A stretch of 64,000 nucleotides of DNA from JAHEZL01 sp964406465. Its GTDB lineage: Bacteria; Bacteroidota; Bacteroidia; Flavobacteriales_C; GCA-002722245. Where the stretch lies: assembly GCA_964406465.1 (NCBI GenBank), contig CAYORT010000014.1:1-64000 (forward strand), written 5' to 3'. Shown here piece after piece: positions 1-8,780 of this stretch. The translations under genes were made by a program, and so were the position numbers. The notes below the pieces were generated by a model. The model was not told the origin of the DNA and searched no databases. It saw only the letters and a program-made list of their open reading frames with translations. The first letter of the stretch is position 1. The number at the start of each line of letters is the position of its first letter.

Positions 1-55
1 CCACGTAGATCGGTGATCCTCCCAGCCCGTAACAGGATCAACCCATTGGCGAGTC
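1..55. other. Contig edge not continuous with fusA
   Basis: EF-G homology begins abruptly at about base 56 (Ile-Asp-Ala-Gly-Lys-Thr). Upstream, the frame reads unrelated residues and a TGA at 14-16, where a normal fusA would encode the conserved N-terminal Asn-Ile-Gly-Ile-x-Ala-His. This is seen directly. The likely explanation is a chimeric or low-quality assembly end rather than biology. Confidence 0.7.
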
Positions 56-2110
56 ATCGATGCTGGTAAAACTACCACCACTGAGCGTATCCTTTATTAT
101 ACAGGTGTAAACCACAAAATTGGTGAGGTGCACGATGGTGCCGCGACAATGGACTGGATGGTGCAAGAGCAAGAGCGTGGTATAACAATTACTTCTGCAG
201 CAACTACTTGTTTCTGGAACTATAGAAATAACAAATACAAAGTAAATATTATCGATACTCCAGGGCACGTGGACTTTACCGTTGAGGTAAACCGTTCATT
301 GCGTATCTTGGATGGATTGGTATTCTTGTTTTCAGCAGTTGATGGTGTTGAACCTCAATCTGAAACCAACTGGCGTTTGGCCGATAACTACAACGTAACT
401 CGTATTGGGTTCGTGAACAAAATGGACCGTCAAGGTGCTGAGTTCTTAACTGTAGTTAAACAAGTTAGAGAAATGTTGGGCGGTAACGCTGTGCCTCTTC
501 AATTGCCAATTGGTGCTGAAGAAAATTTCAAAGGTGTCGTTGACTTAATCAACTTCCGCGGAATGGTATGGAATGAGCACGATAAAGGTATGACTTACCA
601 AGTTGTTCCAATTCCAGACGATATGCTTGAAGAAGCTACTTCATGGAGAGAGAAAATGTTAGAAGCTGTTGCTGAGTTTGATGATAAAATCATGGAGAAA
701 TTCTTTGAAGCTCCTGAGACTATCACTGAAGCTGAAGTATTAGCTGCTCTTCGTAAAGCTTGTATTGCCAATAAAATTGTTCCAATGGTATGTGGTTCAT
801 CTTTCAAAAACAAAGGTGTTCAAACAATGCTTGACTTAGTAATGGAGTTAATGCCAAGTCCATTGGATAAAGAAAATATCTCTGGTACAAACCCAGAAAC
901 AGGTGCTACTGTAACTCGTAGACCTGATGCTAAAGAACCATTTACAGCTCTTGCATTTAAAATTGCAACCGACCCATTCGTAGGTCGTCTTTGCTTCTTC
1001 CGTGCTTATGCTGGAAGATTAGATGCAGGTTCTTATGTATTGAATACTAGAAGCGGAAATAAAGAACGTATTTCTCGTATTTTCCAAATGCACGCTAACA
1101 AACAAAATCCAGTTGAATTTATTGAAGCTGGTGACATTGGTGCGGCAGTTGGTTTTAAAGATATCCGTACTGGAGATACTTTATGCGACGAAAAGAACCC
1201 AATCGTTCTTGAAGCAATGAAATTCCCTGAGCCAGTTATCGGATTAGCTATTGAGCCTAAAACTCAAGCCGACGTTGATAAACTTGGTGTTGCATTAGGT
1301 AAATTAGCTGAAGAGGATCCTACTTTCCGTGTTAAAACCGACGAGGAATCTGGACAAACTATCATCAGCGGTATGGGTGAGCTTCACTTAGAGATTTTGA
1401 TTGACCGTTTGAAACGTGAGTTCAAAGTTGAAGTGAATCAAGGTGCTCCTCAAGTAACATATAGAGAGACTATCAACGCTGCTGTTCAACACAGAGAGGT
1501 ATACAAGAAACAATCTGGTGGACGTGGTAAATTTGCTGATATCGTATTTACAGTTGAGCCAGCTGAACCAGGTAAAACAGGATTGGAATTCATTAACGCC
1601 GTAAAAGGTGGTAACATTCCAAGAGAGTTTGTTCCTTCAATTGAAAAAGGTTTCGCTGCTTCAATGCAAAACGGGGTATTGGCTGGTTATCCAATTGAAG
1701 CCCTTAAGATTACATTGTTAGATGGATCTTTCCACGCTGTCGATTCAGATGCGTTATCATTTGAGATTTGTGCAAAAATTGCATATAGAGAGGCATTGCC
1801 AAAAGCAAAACCAGTATTGTTAGAGCCAATCATGAAATTAGAAGTGATTACTCCAGAACAAAACATGGGTGATGTAATTGGTGACTTAAATAAGAGAAGA
1901 GGTCAGATTGCAGGTATGGATGACAGAAGAGGAGCTAAAGTGGTTAGCGCTAAAGTACCTCTTTCTCAAATGTTCGGATATGTAACTGATTTAAGAACGA
2001 TCACTTCAGGTAGAGCAACTTCAACTATGGAGTTCTCTCACTACGAACCAGCTCCACAAAACGTAGCTGATGAGGTTATCGCAAAATCAAAAGGAAAAGT
2101 AACTGCATAA
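56..2110 (+). CDS. fusA: Elongation factor G, 5' truncated
   Basis: Translational GTPase that drives ribosome translocation and, with RRF, ribosome recycling in the cytoplasm. About 684 codons are visible out of roughly 700. The P-loop is cut at its left side, but GKTTTTER remains. Switch I (RGITITSAA), the G3 motif DTPGHVDF, the NKMD specificity motif and the GSSFKN G5 region follow. Domain IV and the C-terminal domain are complete, ending at the TAA before rpsJ. The first GTG at 128 lies inside the G domain and is not the true start. The gene heads the ribosomal protein cluster, 20 bases before rpsJ, the usual Bacteroidota arrangement. The missing N-terminus is a contig-edge effect. Confidence 0.97.
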   Translation: MDAGKTTTTERILYYTGVNHKIGEVHDGAATMDWMVQEQERGITITSAATTCFWNYRNNKYKVNIIDTPGHVDFTVEVNRSLRILDGLVFLFSAVDGVEPQSETNWRLADNYNVTRIGFVNKMDRQGAEFLTVVKQVREMLGGNAVPLQLPIGAEENFKGVVDLINFRGMVWNEHDKGMTYQVVPIPDDMLEEATSWREKMLEAVAEFDDKIMEKFFEAPETITEAEVLAALRKACIANKIVPMVCGSSFKNKGVQTMLDLVMELMPSPLDKENISGTNPETGATVTRRPDAKEPFTALAFKIATDPFVGRLCFFRAYAGRLDAGSYVLNTRSGNKERISRIFQMHANKQNPVEFIEAGDIGAAVGFKDIRTGDTLCDEKNPIVLEAMKFPEPVIGLAIEPKTQADVDKLGVALGKLAEEDPTFRVKTDEESGQTIISGMGELHLEILIDRLKREFKVEVNQGAPQVTYRETINAAVQHREVYKKQSGGRGKFADIVFTVEPAEPGKTGLEFINAVKGGNIPREFVPSIEKGFAASMQNGVLAGYPIEALKITLLDGSFHAVDSDALSFEICAKIAYREALPKAKPVLLEPIMKLEVITPEQNMGDVIGDLNKRRGQIAGMDDRRGAKVVSAKVPLSQMFGYVTDLRTITSGRATSTMEFSHYEPAPQNVADEVIAKSKGKVTA

Positions 2111-2130
2111 TAATAGATTAAGTTAAGCAA

Positions 2131-2436
2131 ATGAGCCAAAAGATTAGAATAAAGCTGAAGTCTTACGATCACAACTTAGTAGATAAATCTGCTGAAAAGA
2201 TTGTAAAAACCGTAAAAGCAACAGGCGCGGTAGTAAGTGGTCCTATACCTCTTCCTACTCACAAGAGAATTTTTACTGTGTTGAAATCACCACACGTAAA
2301 TAAAAAGGCAAGAGAGCAGTTCGAATTGTCTTCTTATAAAAGATTGTTAGATATCTACAGCTCTACTTCTAAAACAGTAGATGCTTTGATGAAACTTGAG
2401 CTTCCAAGTGGTGTTGAAGTTGAGATCAAAGTTTAG
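2131..2436 (+). CDS. rpsJ: 30S ribosomal protein S10
   Basis: S10 sits in the 30S head and in many bacteria also binds NusB during antitermination. The 101-residue product matches the family length and begins with the typical IRIKLKSYDHNLVD segment. The PLPTH motif of the extended loop is present. It is the first gene of the S10 operon proper. No purine-rich Shine-Dalgarno is evident upstream, as is common in this phylum. Confidence 0.97.
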   Translation: MSQKIRIKLKSYDHNLVDKSAEKIVKTVKATGAVVSGPIPLPTHKRIFTVLKSPHVNKKAREQFELSSYKRLLDIYSSTSKTVDALMKLELPSGVEVEIKV

Positions 2437-2489
2437 TAGAGTCGGCGAGTTATAAAAAGAGAAATCAGAAATTTTAAAAATCAATAGCC

Positions 2490-3104
2490 ATGTCAGGTTT
2501 GATAGGAAAAAAAATAGGAATGACCAGTATCTTCGACGCGAACGGAAAGAATATTCCGTGTACCGTTGTGGAGGTTGGACCTTGTGTTGTTACTCAAGTA
2601 AAGACTGTTGAGAAAGACGGTTATGCCGCTGTTCAATTAGGGTACGATGAGAAAAGAGAGAAGTTAACAAACAAAGCTCTTCAAGGGCACTTCAAAAAAG
2701 CTAATACTACTCCTAAAAGAAAATTAGTTGAGTTTAAAGATATTGAAAACGCTCAATTGGGTGATTCAGTTTCTATTGAGGTATTTGCAGAAGGTGATGT
2801 AATCTCTGTAACAGGTACTTCTAAAGGAAAAGGTTTCCAAGGGGTTGTAAAACGTCACGGATTTGGTGGTGTTGGTGGTCAAACTCACGGTCAGCATAAC
2901 AGAGGTAGAGCGCCAGGTTCTATCGGTGCTTGTTCTACTCCTTCAAGAGTATTTAAAGGAATGAGAATGGGTGGAAGAATGGGCGGAGCTAGAGTTTCTG
3001 TTGACAATCTTCAAGTGATTAAAGTATTAAAAGAAAAAAATGTATTGGTTCTTTCAGGATCTGTTCCAGGTGCAAAAGGATCTTACGTAATAATTGAGAA
3101 ATAA
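2490..3104 (+). CDS. rplC: 50S ribosomal protein L3
   Basis: L3 is an early 23S rRNA assembly protein near the peptidyl transferase centre. The product has 204 residues, the normal length. It starts MSGLIGKKIGMT and carries the central GGVGGQTHGQHNRGRAPGS loop with the conserved glutamine region that is methylated in some bacteria. It precedes rplD with only a one-base gap, so the two are probably translationally coupled. Confidence 0.97.
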   Translation: MSGLIGKKIGMTSIFDANGKNIPCTVVEVGPCVVTQVKTVEKDGYAAVQLGYDEKREKLTNKALQGHFKKANTTPKRKLVEFKDIENAQLGDSVSIEVFAEGDVISVTGTSKGKGFQGVVKRHGFGGVGGQTHGQHNRGRAPGSIGACSTPSRVFKGMRMGGRMGGARVSVDNLQVIKVLKEKNVLVLSGSVPGAKGSYVIIEK

Positions 3105-3105
3105 C

Positions 3106-3732
3106 ATGGAATTAGCAGTTTTAAATACACAAGGTAAAACTACTGGCAGAAAAGTTCAGTTGTCTGATGCAGTGTTTGGTATTGAGCCAAATGAACACGC
3201 AGTTTATCTTGACGTTAAACAACATCTTGCCAACCAAAGACAGGGTACTCACAAAGCAAAAGAAAGAGGTGAAGTTAGAGGGAGTACTCGTAAATTGAGA
3301 AAGCAAAAAGGTGGCGGTGGCGCAAGAGCAGGTTCTTTAAGAAACCCTTTATACAAAGGTGGAGGTAGAGTTTTTGGTCCACGTCCTCACTTGTATGGTT
3401 TTAAATTGAATAAAAAGTTGAAAGAATTAGCTAGAAAATCTGTTCTTTCATCTCAAGCTAAAAACCAGAATATCACAGTAGTAGAAGATTTTAACTTTGA
3501 AACTCCTAAGACAAAATCGTTCTTAGCAATAGTGGATAGTTTAGAATTAAGAGACGAAAAAGTGCTATTAGTGTTAACAGAACAGAATAAAAACATATAT
3601 TTGTCCTCCCGAAATTTAGAGGGGGTGAAAGTTCTTACTGTAAATGAGTTGAATACTTACGATTTATTGAACACCAATAAAGTTGTTTTAGTGGAAAGCT
3701 CTGTTAAGGAATTAGAAAATACTTTAAGCTAA
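3106..3732 (+). CDS. rplD: 50S ribosomal protein L4
   Basis: L4 lines the peptide exit tunnel and in some bacteria represses the S10 operon. I place the start at the ATG at 3106 (MELAVLNTQGKTTGRKV), giving 208 residues. An upstream in-frame TTG at 3094 would overlap rplC and adds nothing conserved. The tunnel loop (about residues 55-85) is rich in Arg, Lys and Gly (RGSTRKLRKQKGGGGARAG), as expected. Confidence 0.96.
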   Translation: MELAVLNTQGKTTGRKVQLSDAVFGIEPNEHAVYLDVKQHLANQRQGTHKAKERGEVRGSTRKLRKQKGGGGARAGSLRNPLYKGGGRVFGPRPHLYGFKLNKKLKELARKSVLSSQAKNQNITVVEDFNFETPKTKSFLAIVDSLELRDEKVLLVLTEQNKNIYLSSRNLEGVKVLTVNELNTYDLLNTNKVVLVESSVKELENTLS

Positions 3733-3737
3733 GAGAA

Positions 3738-4028
3738 ATGAGTTCGATTAAGAAACCGGTTATTACAGAAAAGATGTCTTCTCTTCAAGAGAAGCTCAAC
3801 CGATACGGATTTGTTGTTGATGACAAAGCCAACAAAGTGGAGATTAAGAAAGACATTGAAAAAATGTATGGAGTAAAAGTGCTTGCTATCAACACTCTTA
3901 GAACTCCAAGAAAAGTGAAGCAAAAGTATACTAAGAAAGGGATGATGACTGGTTCATCTCCAATTCAAAAGAGAGCAATCGTTACTTTGGCTGAAGGACA
4001 AATTATTGATTTATACAGCAACATTTAA
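3738..4028 (+). CDS. rplW: 50S ribosomal protein L23
   Basis: L23 lies at the tunnel exit, where trigger factor and SRP dock. It has 96 residues and begins with IKKPVITEKM, the family signature (PxxTEK). Its central loop is short and basic. It lies five bases after rplD and six before rplB. Confidence 0.96.
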   Translation: MSSIKKPVITEKMSSLQEKLNRYGFVVDDKANKVEIKKDIEKMYGVKVLAINTLRTPRKVKQKYTKKGMMTGSSPIQKRAIVTLAEGQIIDLYSNI

Positions 4029-4034
4029 TAGGTT

Positions 4035-4859
4035 ATGGGATTAAAGAAATTAAGACCGATTACTCCAACTCAGCGTCAGCGTGTGGTTCCTACTTTTGAG
4101 GAAATCACAAAGTCTACACCTGAAAAGAGTCTTATCGCGAAGAAAAGCAGTTCAGGCGGTAGAAATAGTAACGGTAGACTTACCATGAGATACACTGGTG
4201 GTGGTCACAAACAAAAATATAGAATCATCGATTTCAAACGTGATAAGTTTGGTATTACAGCTAAAGTTGTAAGTATTGAGTACGATCCAAATAGAACAGC
4301 TCGTATTGCTTTATTGAACTATGCTGATGGTGAAAAAAGATATATCATCGCTCCAGATGGTTTGCAAGTTGGCCAAACTGTAGTTTCTGGTAAAGGTGCT
4401 GCTCCTGAAGTTGGAAATACTTTGTTTTTATCAGAAGTACCTCTTGGTACTGTGATTCATAACATTGAATTGAATCCTGGTCAAGGTGGTAAATTTGCAA
4501 GAGGCGCTGGTTCGTATGCTCAGCTTTTGGGTAGAGATGACAAATTTGCGGTTTTGAAAATGCCTTCTGGTGAAACGCGTAAAGTATTGGTTTCATGTAT
4601 GGCAACAATCGGAGCTACTTCAAATACTGATCACTCTTTAGTAGTGTCTGGTAAAGCAGGTAGATCTAGATGGTTGGGTATTAAACCAAGAACTAGAGGT
4701 GTTGCGATGAACCCGGTTGATCACCCTATGGGTGGTGGTGAAGGAAGATCTTCTGGAGGTCACCCAAGATCAAGAAAAGGTTTGCCAGCGAAAGGATACA
4801 AAACTCGCTCTAAGAAAAAGGCAACGAATAAGTATATCATTGAAAGAAGAAAGAAATAA
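4035..4859 (+). CDS. rplB: 50S ribosomal protein L2
   Basis: L2 is needed for subunit association and the peptidyl transferase region. The product has 274 residues. The C-terminal signature reads MNPVDHPMGGGEGR (about residues 223-236). The Asp-His pair corresponding to E. coli D228/H229 is kept, but the following histidine (E. coli H231) is a methionine. The N-terminus (KKLRPITPTQRQRV) and the basic tail fit the family. Confidence 0.97.
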   Translation: MGLKKLRPITPTQRQRVVPTFEEITKSTPEKSLIAKKSSSGGRNSNGRLTMRYTGGGHKQKYRIIDFKRDKFGITAKVVSIEYDPNRTARIALLNYADGEKRYIIAPDGLQVGQTVVSGKGAAPEVGNTLFLSEVPLGTVIHNIELNPGQGGKFARGAGSYAQLLGRDDKFAVLKMPSGETRKVLVSCMATIGATSNTDHSLVVSGKAGRSRWLGIKPRTRGVAMNPVDHPMGGGEGRSSGGHPRSRKGLPAKGYKTRSKKKATNKYIIERRKK

Positions 4860-4868
4860 TAAGGTAAT

Positions 4869-5138
4869 ATGGCAAGATCGTTAAAAAAACCACCTTTCGT
4901 AGAATACAAATTGAATAAACGAATTGGTGCAGCTACGGAGAAAGGAAACAGCAAAGCTGTTATTAAAACTTGGTCAAGAGCTTCTATGATTACTCCGGAT
5001 GCTATTGGTTTAACAGTGGCGGTTCACAACGGAAATAAATTTATTCCGGTTTATGTAACTGAAAACATGGTAGGACACAAATTCGGAGAATTTGCACCAA
5101 CTAGAAATTTCAGAGGCCACGGTGGTAACAAAAAATAA
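4869..5138 (+). CDS. rpsS: 30S ribosomal protein S19
   Basis: S19 pairs with S13 in the head of the small subunit. It is 89 residues and opens MARSLKKPPFVEYKL. It carries the conserved ITPDAIGLTVAVHNG and HKFGEFAPTRNFRGH stretches. Gene position between rplB and rplV is standard. Confidence 0.97.
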   Translation: MARSLKKPPFVEYKLNKRIGAATEKGNSKAVIKTWSRASMITPDAIGLTVAVHNGNKFIPVYVTENMVGHKFGEFAPTRNFRGHGGNKK

Positions 5139-5162
5139 TAAGAACTGAAAGACAAGTAAGTC

Positions 5163-5558
5163 ATGGGCAAAAGAAAAAGAGAAACAGCTGACGCTAGAAA
5201 AGAAGCAAACAAAACGCAATACTTTGCGAAGTTGAACAACTGTCCAACTTCTCCTAGAAAAATGAGATTGGTTGCTGATTTAATTAGAGGTGTTGAAGTA
5301 CACAAAGCATTGGGTATTCTTCAATTCTCTCAAAAGGAAGCTGCAACAAGATTAGAATTGTTATTGCAATCTGCAATGCACAATTACGAAGCTAAAACTG
5401 GTTCAGCAGTGAACGAAGGTGAGTTGAAAATTTCAACAATTAACGTTGATTCTGGTAGAATGTTGAAGAGAGTGCAGCCTGCTCCGCAAGGAAGAGCTCA
5501 CCGTGTGAGAAAAAGATCAAATCACGTTACTTTATTTATTGATAAAATTGCAAATTAA
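5163..5558 (+). CDS. rplV: 50S ribosomal protein L22
   Basis: L22 reaches into the exit tunnel. It has 131 residues, slightly longer than the E. coli protein because of a Lys/Arg-rich N-terminal extension (about 20 residues before the conserved NCPTSPRKMRLVADLIRG). The C-terminal hairpin carries RVQPAPQGRAHRVRKRSNH. Confidence 0.96.
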   Translation: MGKRKRETADARKEANKTQYFAKLNNCPTSPRKMRLVADLIRGVEVHKALGILQFSQKEAATRLELLLQSAMHNYEAKTGSAVNEGELKISTINVDSGRMLKRVQPAPQGRAHRVRKRSNHVTLFIDKIAN

Positions 5559-5566
5559 TATTGATC

Positions 5567-6274
5567 ATGGGAAATAAGGCAAACCCTATAGGGAACAGAT
5601 TAGGAGTTATCAGAGGATGGGATTCTAATTGGTATGGTGGAAATGATTATTCAGACAAATTAGCTGAAGATCACAAAATCAGAAACTACATTAGAGCACG
5701 TTTAGCTAAGGCTTCTGTTTCTAAAATTGTTATCGAAAGAACTCTAAAATTAATTAGTATAACTATTCATACAGCTCGTCCGGGTATCATCATTGGTAAA
5801 GGCGGTCAAGAGGTTGATAAGTTGAAAGAAGAGTTGAAGAAAGTAACAAGCAAAGATATTCAAATCAATATTTTTGAAATTAAAAGACCTGAGTTGGATG
5901 CGAAGTTAGTAGGTGATAGCATCGCTCGTCAAATTGAAGGAAGAATTTCATTTAGAAGAGCTATGAAGATGGCGATTGCTTCAACAATGAGAATGGGTGC
6001 AGAAGGAATTAAAATCTTAATCTCTGGTCGTTTGAATGGAGCTGAGATGGCAAGAAATGAAGGCAAAAAAGAAGGAAGAACACCGTTGCATACTTTCCGT
6101 GCTGATATCGATTACGCTCATAGTGAAGCGCATACTACTTATGGTAGAATCGGAGTTAAAGTTTGGATTTGCAAAGGAGAGATTTATGGTAAACCAGATC
6201 TTTCTCCAAATGTAGGTGGAGGTGTTAAGAACAAAGGAAAGTTCAAGACGAAAAACAGAAGAACAGAGAAATAA
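5567..6274 (+). CDS. rpsC: 30S ribosomal protein S3
   Basis: S3 lies at the mRNA entry site and contributes to mRNA unwinding. Start chosen at the ATG at 5567 (MGNKANPIGNRLGVIRGWDS), since the upstream in-frame TTG at 5561 adds only two residues. The product has 235 residues. The KH domain GxxG loop is seen in RPGIIIGKGGQEVDKL (about residues 70-85), and the C-terminal domain ends in a basic tail. Confidence 0.96.
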   Translation: MGNKANPIGNRLGVIRGWDSNWYGGNDYSDKLAEDHKIRNYIRARLAKASVSKIVIERTLKLISITIHTARPGIIIGKGGQEVDKLKEELKKVTSKDIQINIFEIKRPELDAKLVGDSIARQIEGRISFRRAMKMAIASTMRMGAEGIKILISGRLNGAEMARNEGKKEGRTPLHTFRADIDYAHSEAHTTYGRIGVKVWICKGEIYGKPDLSPNVGGGVKNKGKFKTKNRRTEK

Positions 6275-6304
6275 GTCAATTGTTTGATTTTAAATTGAGA
6301 TAAA

Positions 6305-6727
6305 ATGTTACAGCCAAAGAGAACCAAATACAGAAAGGCACAGAAAGGTAAGATGAAGGGCAATGCCAAAAGAGGAAGCGAACTTGCTTTCGGTACTTTT
6401 GGAATGAAAGCGATGGAAGAAACCTTTATTACTAGCCGTCAATTAGAAGCTGCTCGTGTTGCCGTTACACGTCACATGAAGAGAGAAGGTCAATTGTGGA
6501 TTCGTATTTTTCCAGATAAACCGATAACCAAAAAGCCTGCAGAGGTGAGAATGGGTAAAGGTAAAGGTTCTCCAGAACTTTGGGTTGCTGTAGTGAAACC
6601 AGGAAGAATTTTGTTTGAAGCAGAAGGAGTTCCAATGGAATTAGCAAAAGAAGCGATGAGATTAGCTGCTCAGAAACTTCCAATCACAACAAAATTTGTA
6701 GTAAGAAGAGATTACGTTCAAGAATAA
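6305..6727 (+). CDS. rplP: 50S ribosomal protein L16
   Basis: L16 contacts A-site tRNA. It has 140 residues and opens MLQPKRTKYRKAQKG. It carries the central TSRQLEAARVAVTRHMKREG and the GKGKGSPELWVAVVKPG loop typical of the family. It lies between rpsC and rpmC as in other S10 operons. Confidence 0.97.
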   Translation: MLQPKRTKYRKAQKGKMKGNAKRGSELAFGTFGMKAMEETFITSRQLEAARVAVTRHMKREGQLWIRIFPDKPITKKPAEVRMGKGKGSPELWVAVVKPGRILFEAEGVPMELAKEAMRLAAQKLPITTKFVVRRDYVQE

Positions 6728-6734
6728 TAGAAGT

Positions 6735-6923
6735 ATGAAAGCATCTGTAATAAAAGAAATGACGACTGAAGAAATTAAAGCGCGTGTAGAGGCTGAAACT
6801 TCTAGTCTTAGTAAGCTAAAATTAAATCACGCAGTTTCTCCATTGGAGAGTCCTCTTGTTATCAGAAGTACAAGAAGAACAGTCGCAAGATTGAAAACTG
6901 AGTTGAACAAGAGACAAAAATAG
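6735..6923 (+). CDS. rpmC: 50S ribosomal protein L29
   Basis: L29 is a small helical protein at the tunnel exit beside L23. The 62-residue product is two predicted helices joined by a short turn, with the conserved LNHAVSPLESPLVIRSTRR segment. Position between rplP and rpsQ supports the call. Confidence 0.95.
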   Translation: MKASVIKEMTTEEIKARVEAETSSLSKLKLNHAVSPLESPLVIRSTRRTVARLKTELNKRQK

Positions 6924-6941
6924 TTTTGAAAAGAAAGCACA

Positions 6942-7199
6942 ATGGAAGATAGAAATTTAAGAAAAGAAAGAGTGGGTGTAGTAACCAGCAGCAAGATGGA
7001 AAAATCTGTAGTTGTTACTATCGAAACTAAAATCAAACACGTTAAGTACGGAAAGTTTCTTAAGCAATCAAAGAAATTTGTTGCTCATGATGAAAAGAAC
7101 GAGTGCGGCGTGGGTGACACAGTAAAAATTATGGAAACTCGTCCTTTGAGTAAAACCAAAAGATGGAGAGTTGTAGAAGTAGTAGAAAAAGCTAAGTAA
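6942..7199 (+). CDS. rpsQ: 30S ribosomal protein S17
   Basis: S17 is an OB-fold primary 16S rRNA binder. It has 85 residues, with RVGVVTSSKMEKSVVV near the N-terminus and GDTVKIMETRPLSKTKRWRV near the C-terminus, both family signatures. Confidence 0.96.
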   Translation: MEDRNLRKERVGVVTSSKMEKSVVVTIETKIKHVKYGKFLKQSKKFVAHDEKNECGVGDTVKIMETRPLSKTKRWRVVEVVEKAK

Positions 7200-7221
7200 T
7201 CGATAATAATATTTTAGAACA

Positions 7222-7590
7222 ATGATACAGCAGGAATCAAGATTAAAAGTTGCTGATAATAGCGGTGCAAAAGAAGTTCTTTGCATCCGTGTATTAGGTG
7301 GAACAGCAAAAAGATATGCCTCAATCGGTGATCAGATTGTCGTTTCAGTAAAACACGCACTACCTTCAGGTAATGCAAAGAAAGGATCAGTTTCTAAAGC
7401 CGTAGTGGTTAGAACTAAGAAAGAGGTTAGAAGACCAGATGGTTCTTATATCCGTTTTGATGATAACGCTGTTGTATTGTTGAATGCATCTGGTGAACTT
7501 GTTGGAACACGTATCTTTGGTCCAGTTGCTAGAGAGCTTCGTGAAAAAGATTATATGAAAATTGTTTCATTAGCGCCTGAGGTGCTATAA
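7222..7590 (+). CDS. rplN: 50S ribosomal protein L14
   Basis: L14 forms part of the subunit interface and binds the silencing factor RsfS. It is 122 residues, the standard length. It starts MIQQESRLKVADNSGAKE and contains the signature IRVLGGTAKRYASIGD and the FGPVARELREKDYMKIVSLAPEVL end. Confidence 0.97.
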   Translation: MIQQESRLKVADNSGAKEVLCIRVLGGTAKRYASIGDQIVVSVKHALPSGNAKKGSVSKAVVVRTKKEVRRPDGSYIRFDDNAVVLLNASGELVGTRIFGPVARELREKDYMKIVSLAPEVL

Positions 7591-7596
7591 TAGTGA

Positions 7597-7917
7597 ATGT
7601 ATATGTCAAAATTGAAAATTAAAAAGGGAGACACCGTAAAGGTTATCGCCGGAGAAGAGAAAAGCAAAACCGGAGTAGTGAAAGAGGTTTTGGTGAAGGA
7701 AAACCGTGTGGTAGTAGAAGGTGTTAACTTAGTTAAAAAACACACTAAGCCATCTGCGAAAAATCCACAAGGAGGAATAGTGTCTTTTGAAGCTTCAATT
7801 CATATTTCTAATGTGATGTTGTTGGCTGATGGAAAAACAGCTACTCGCGTTGGAAGAAAAGAAGTTGATGGAAAATTGAAAAGATTTGCAAAGAAAACTG
7901 ATAAGATTGTAGACTAA
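7597..7917 (+). CDS. rplX: 50S ribosomal protein L24
   Basis: L24 initiates 50S assembly. The product has 106 residues from the ATG at 7597, or 104 from the ATG at 7603. The second start may be preferable because homologues begin close to KLKIKKGDTVKVIAGEEK. The KOW motif is in that segment. The stop overlaps the rplE start as TAATG, which implies coupled translation. Confidence 0.94.
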   Translation: MYMSKLKIKKGDTVKVIAGEEKSKTGVVKEVLVKENRVVVEGVNLVKKHTKPSAKNPQGGIVSFEASIHISNVMLLADGKTATRVGRKEVDGKLKRFAKKTDKIVD

Positions 7918-8471
7918 TGGAATACGTACCAGCATTAAAAAAGAGATATAAGGAGCAAATTGCTCCCGCTCTTAAAAACGAGTTCGGATATAAATCGGTG
8001 ATGCAAGTTCCGAAATTGGAAAAAATTTGCATTAATCAAGGAATTGGAGACAGCGTTGCTGACAAAAGATTAATTGATAACGCTGTTCAACAAGTAACTA
8101 TGATTACTGGTCAGAAAGCTATTCCAGCATATTCTAAAAAGGATATTTCTAACTTTAAACTTAGAAAAGGAATGCCAATCGGAGTTAAAGTTACTTTAAG
8201 AGGTGACAAGATGTATGAGTTTTTAGAAAGACTTGTAGCTGTTGCCTTGCCAAGGGTAAGAGACTTCCGTGGTGTTAATTCTAAATTAGATGGTAGAGGA
8301 AATTACACTTTAGGTGTGAAAGAACAAATCATCTTCCCAGAGATTAACATCGAGAAGATAGATAAAATTTTGGGTATGGATATCACATTCGTTACAACTG
8401 CAGAGACAGATAAGGAAGGATATGCATTGCTAAAAGAATTTGGTTTACCATTTAAAAATTTAAAGAAGTAA
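7917..8471 (+). CDS. rplE: 50S ribosomal protein L5
   Basis: L5 binds 5S rRNA and the P-site tRNA elbow. It has 184 residues and contains QVPKLEKICINQGIGDSV and the conserved RVRDFRGVNSKLDGRGNYTLG. The start codon overlaps the rplX stop by one base. Confidence 0.97.
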   Translation: MEYVPALKKRYKEQIAPALKNEFGYKSVMQVPKLEKICINQGIGDSVADKRLIDNAVQQVTMITGQKAIPAYSKKDISNFKLRKGMPIGVKVTLRGDKMYEFLERLVAVALPRVRDFRGVNSKLDGRGNYTLGVKEQIIFPEINIEKIDKILGMDITFVTTAETDKEGYALLKEFGLPFKNLKK

Positions 8472-8477
8472 GATTGT

Positions 8478-8747
8478 ATGGCTAAGGAATCAATGAAAGC
8501 CAGAGACGTAAAACGTGCTGCTCTAGCTTTGAAATATGCAAAAAAAAGAAAAGAATTGAAAGAAGCGGGTGACCATGAAGGTTTACAAAAGCTTCCTAGA
8601 AATTCAAACCCTATCAGAGTTCGTAATCGTTGTAAGTTAACTGGTAGACCAAGAGGTTACATGAGACAATTCGGTATCTCTAGGATTTGTTTCCGTGAAA
8701 TGGCAAACAATGGGTTGATTCCAGGTGTTAAAAAAGCCAGCTGGTAG
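8478..8747 (+). CDS. rpsN: 30S ribosomal protein S14, zinc-free form
   Basis: S14 is a late-assembling 30S head protein. The 89-residue product is the long form without the two CxxC pairs of the short zinc-binding paralogue: only one cysteine of each position remains (RNRCKLTGRPRG and GISRICFRE). It ends in the conserved PGVKKASW. Confidence 0.96.
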   Translation: MAKESMKARDVKRAALALKYAKKRKELKEAGDHEGLQKLPRNSNPIRVRNRCKLTGRPRGYMRQFGISRICFREMANNGLIPGVKKASW

Positions 8748-8780
8748 TAATAAAATAGATTTAGATAAATAGGTTGATAT

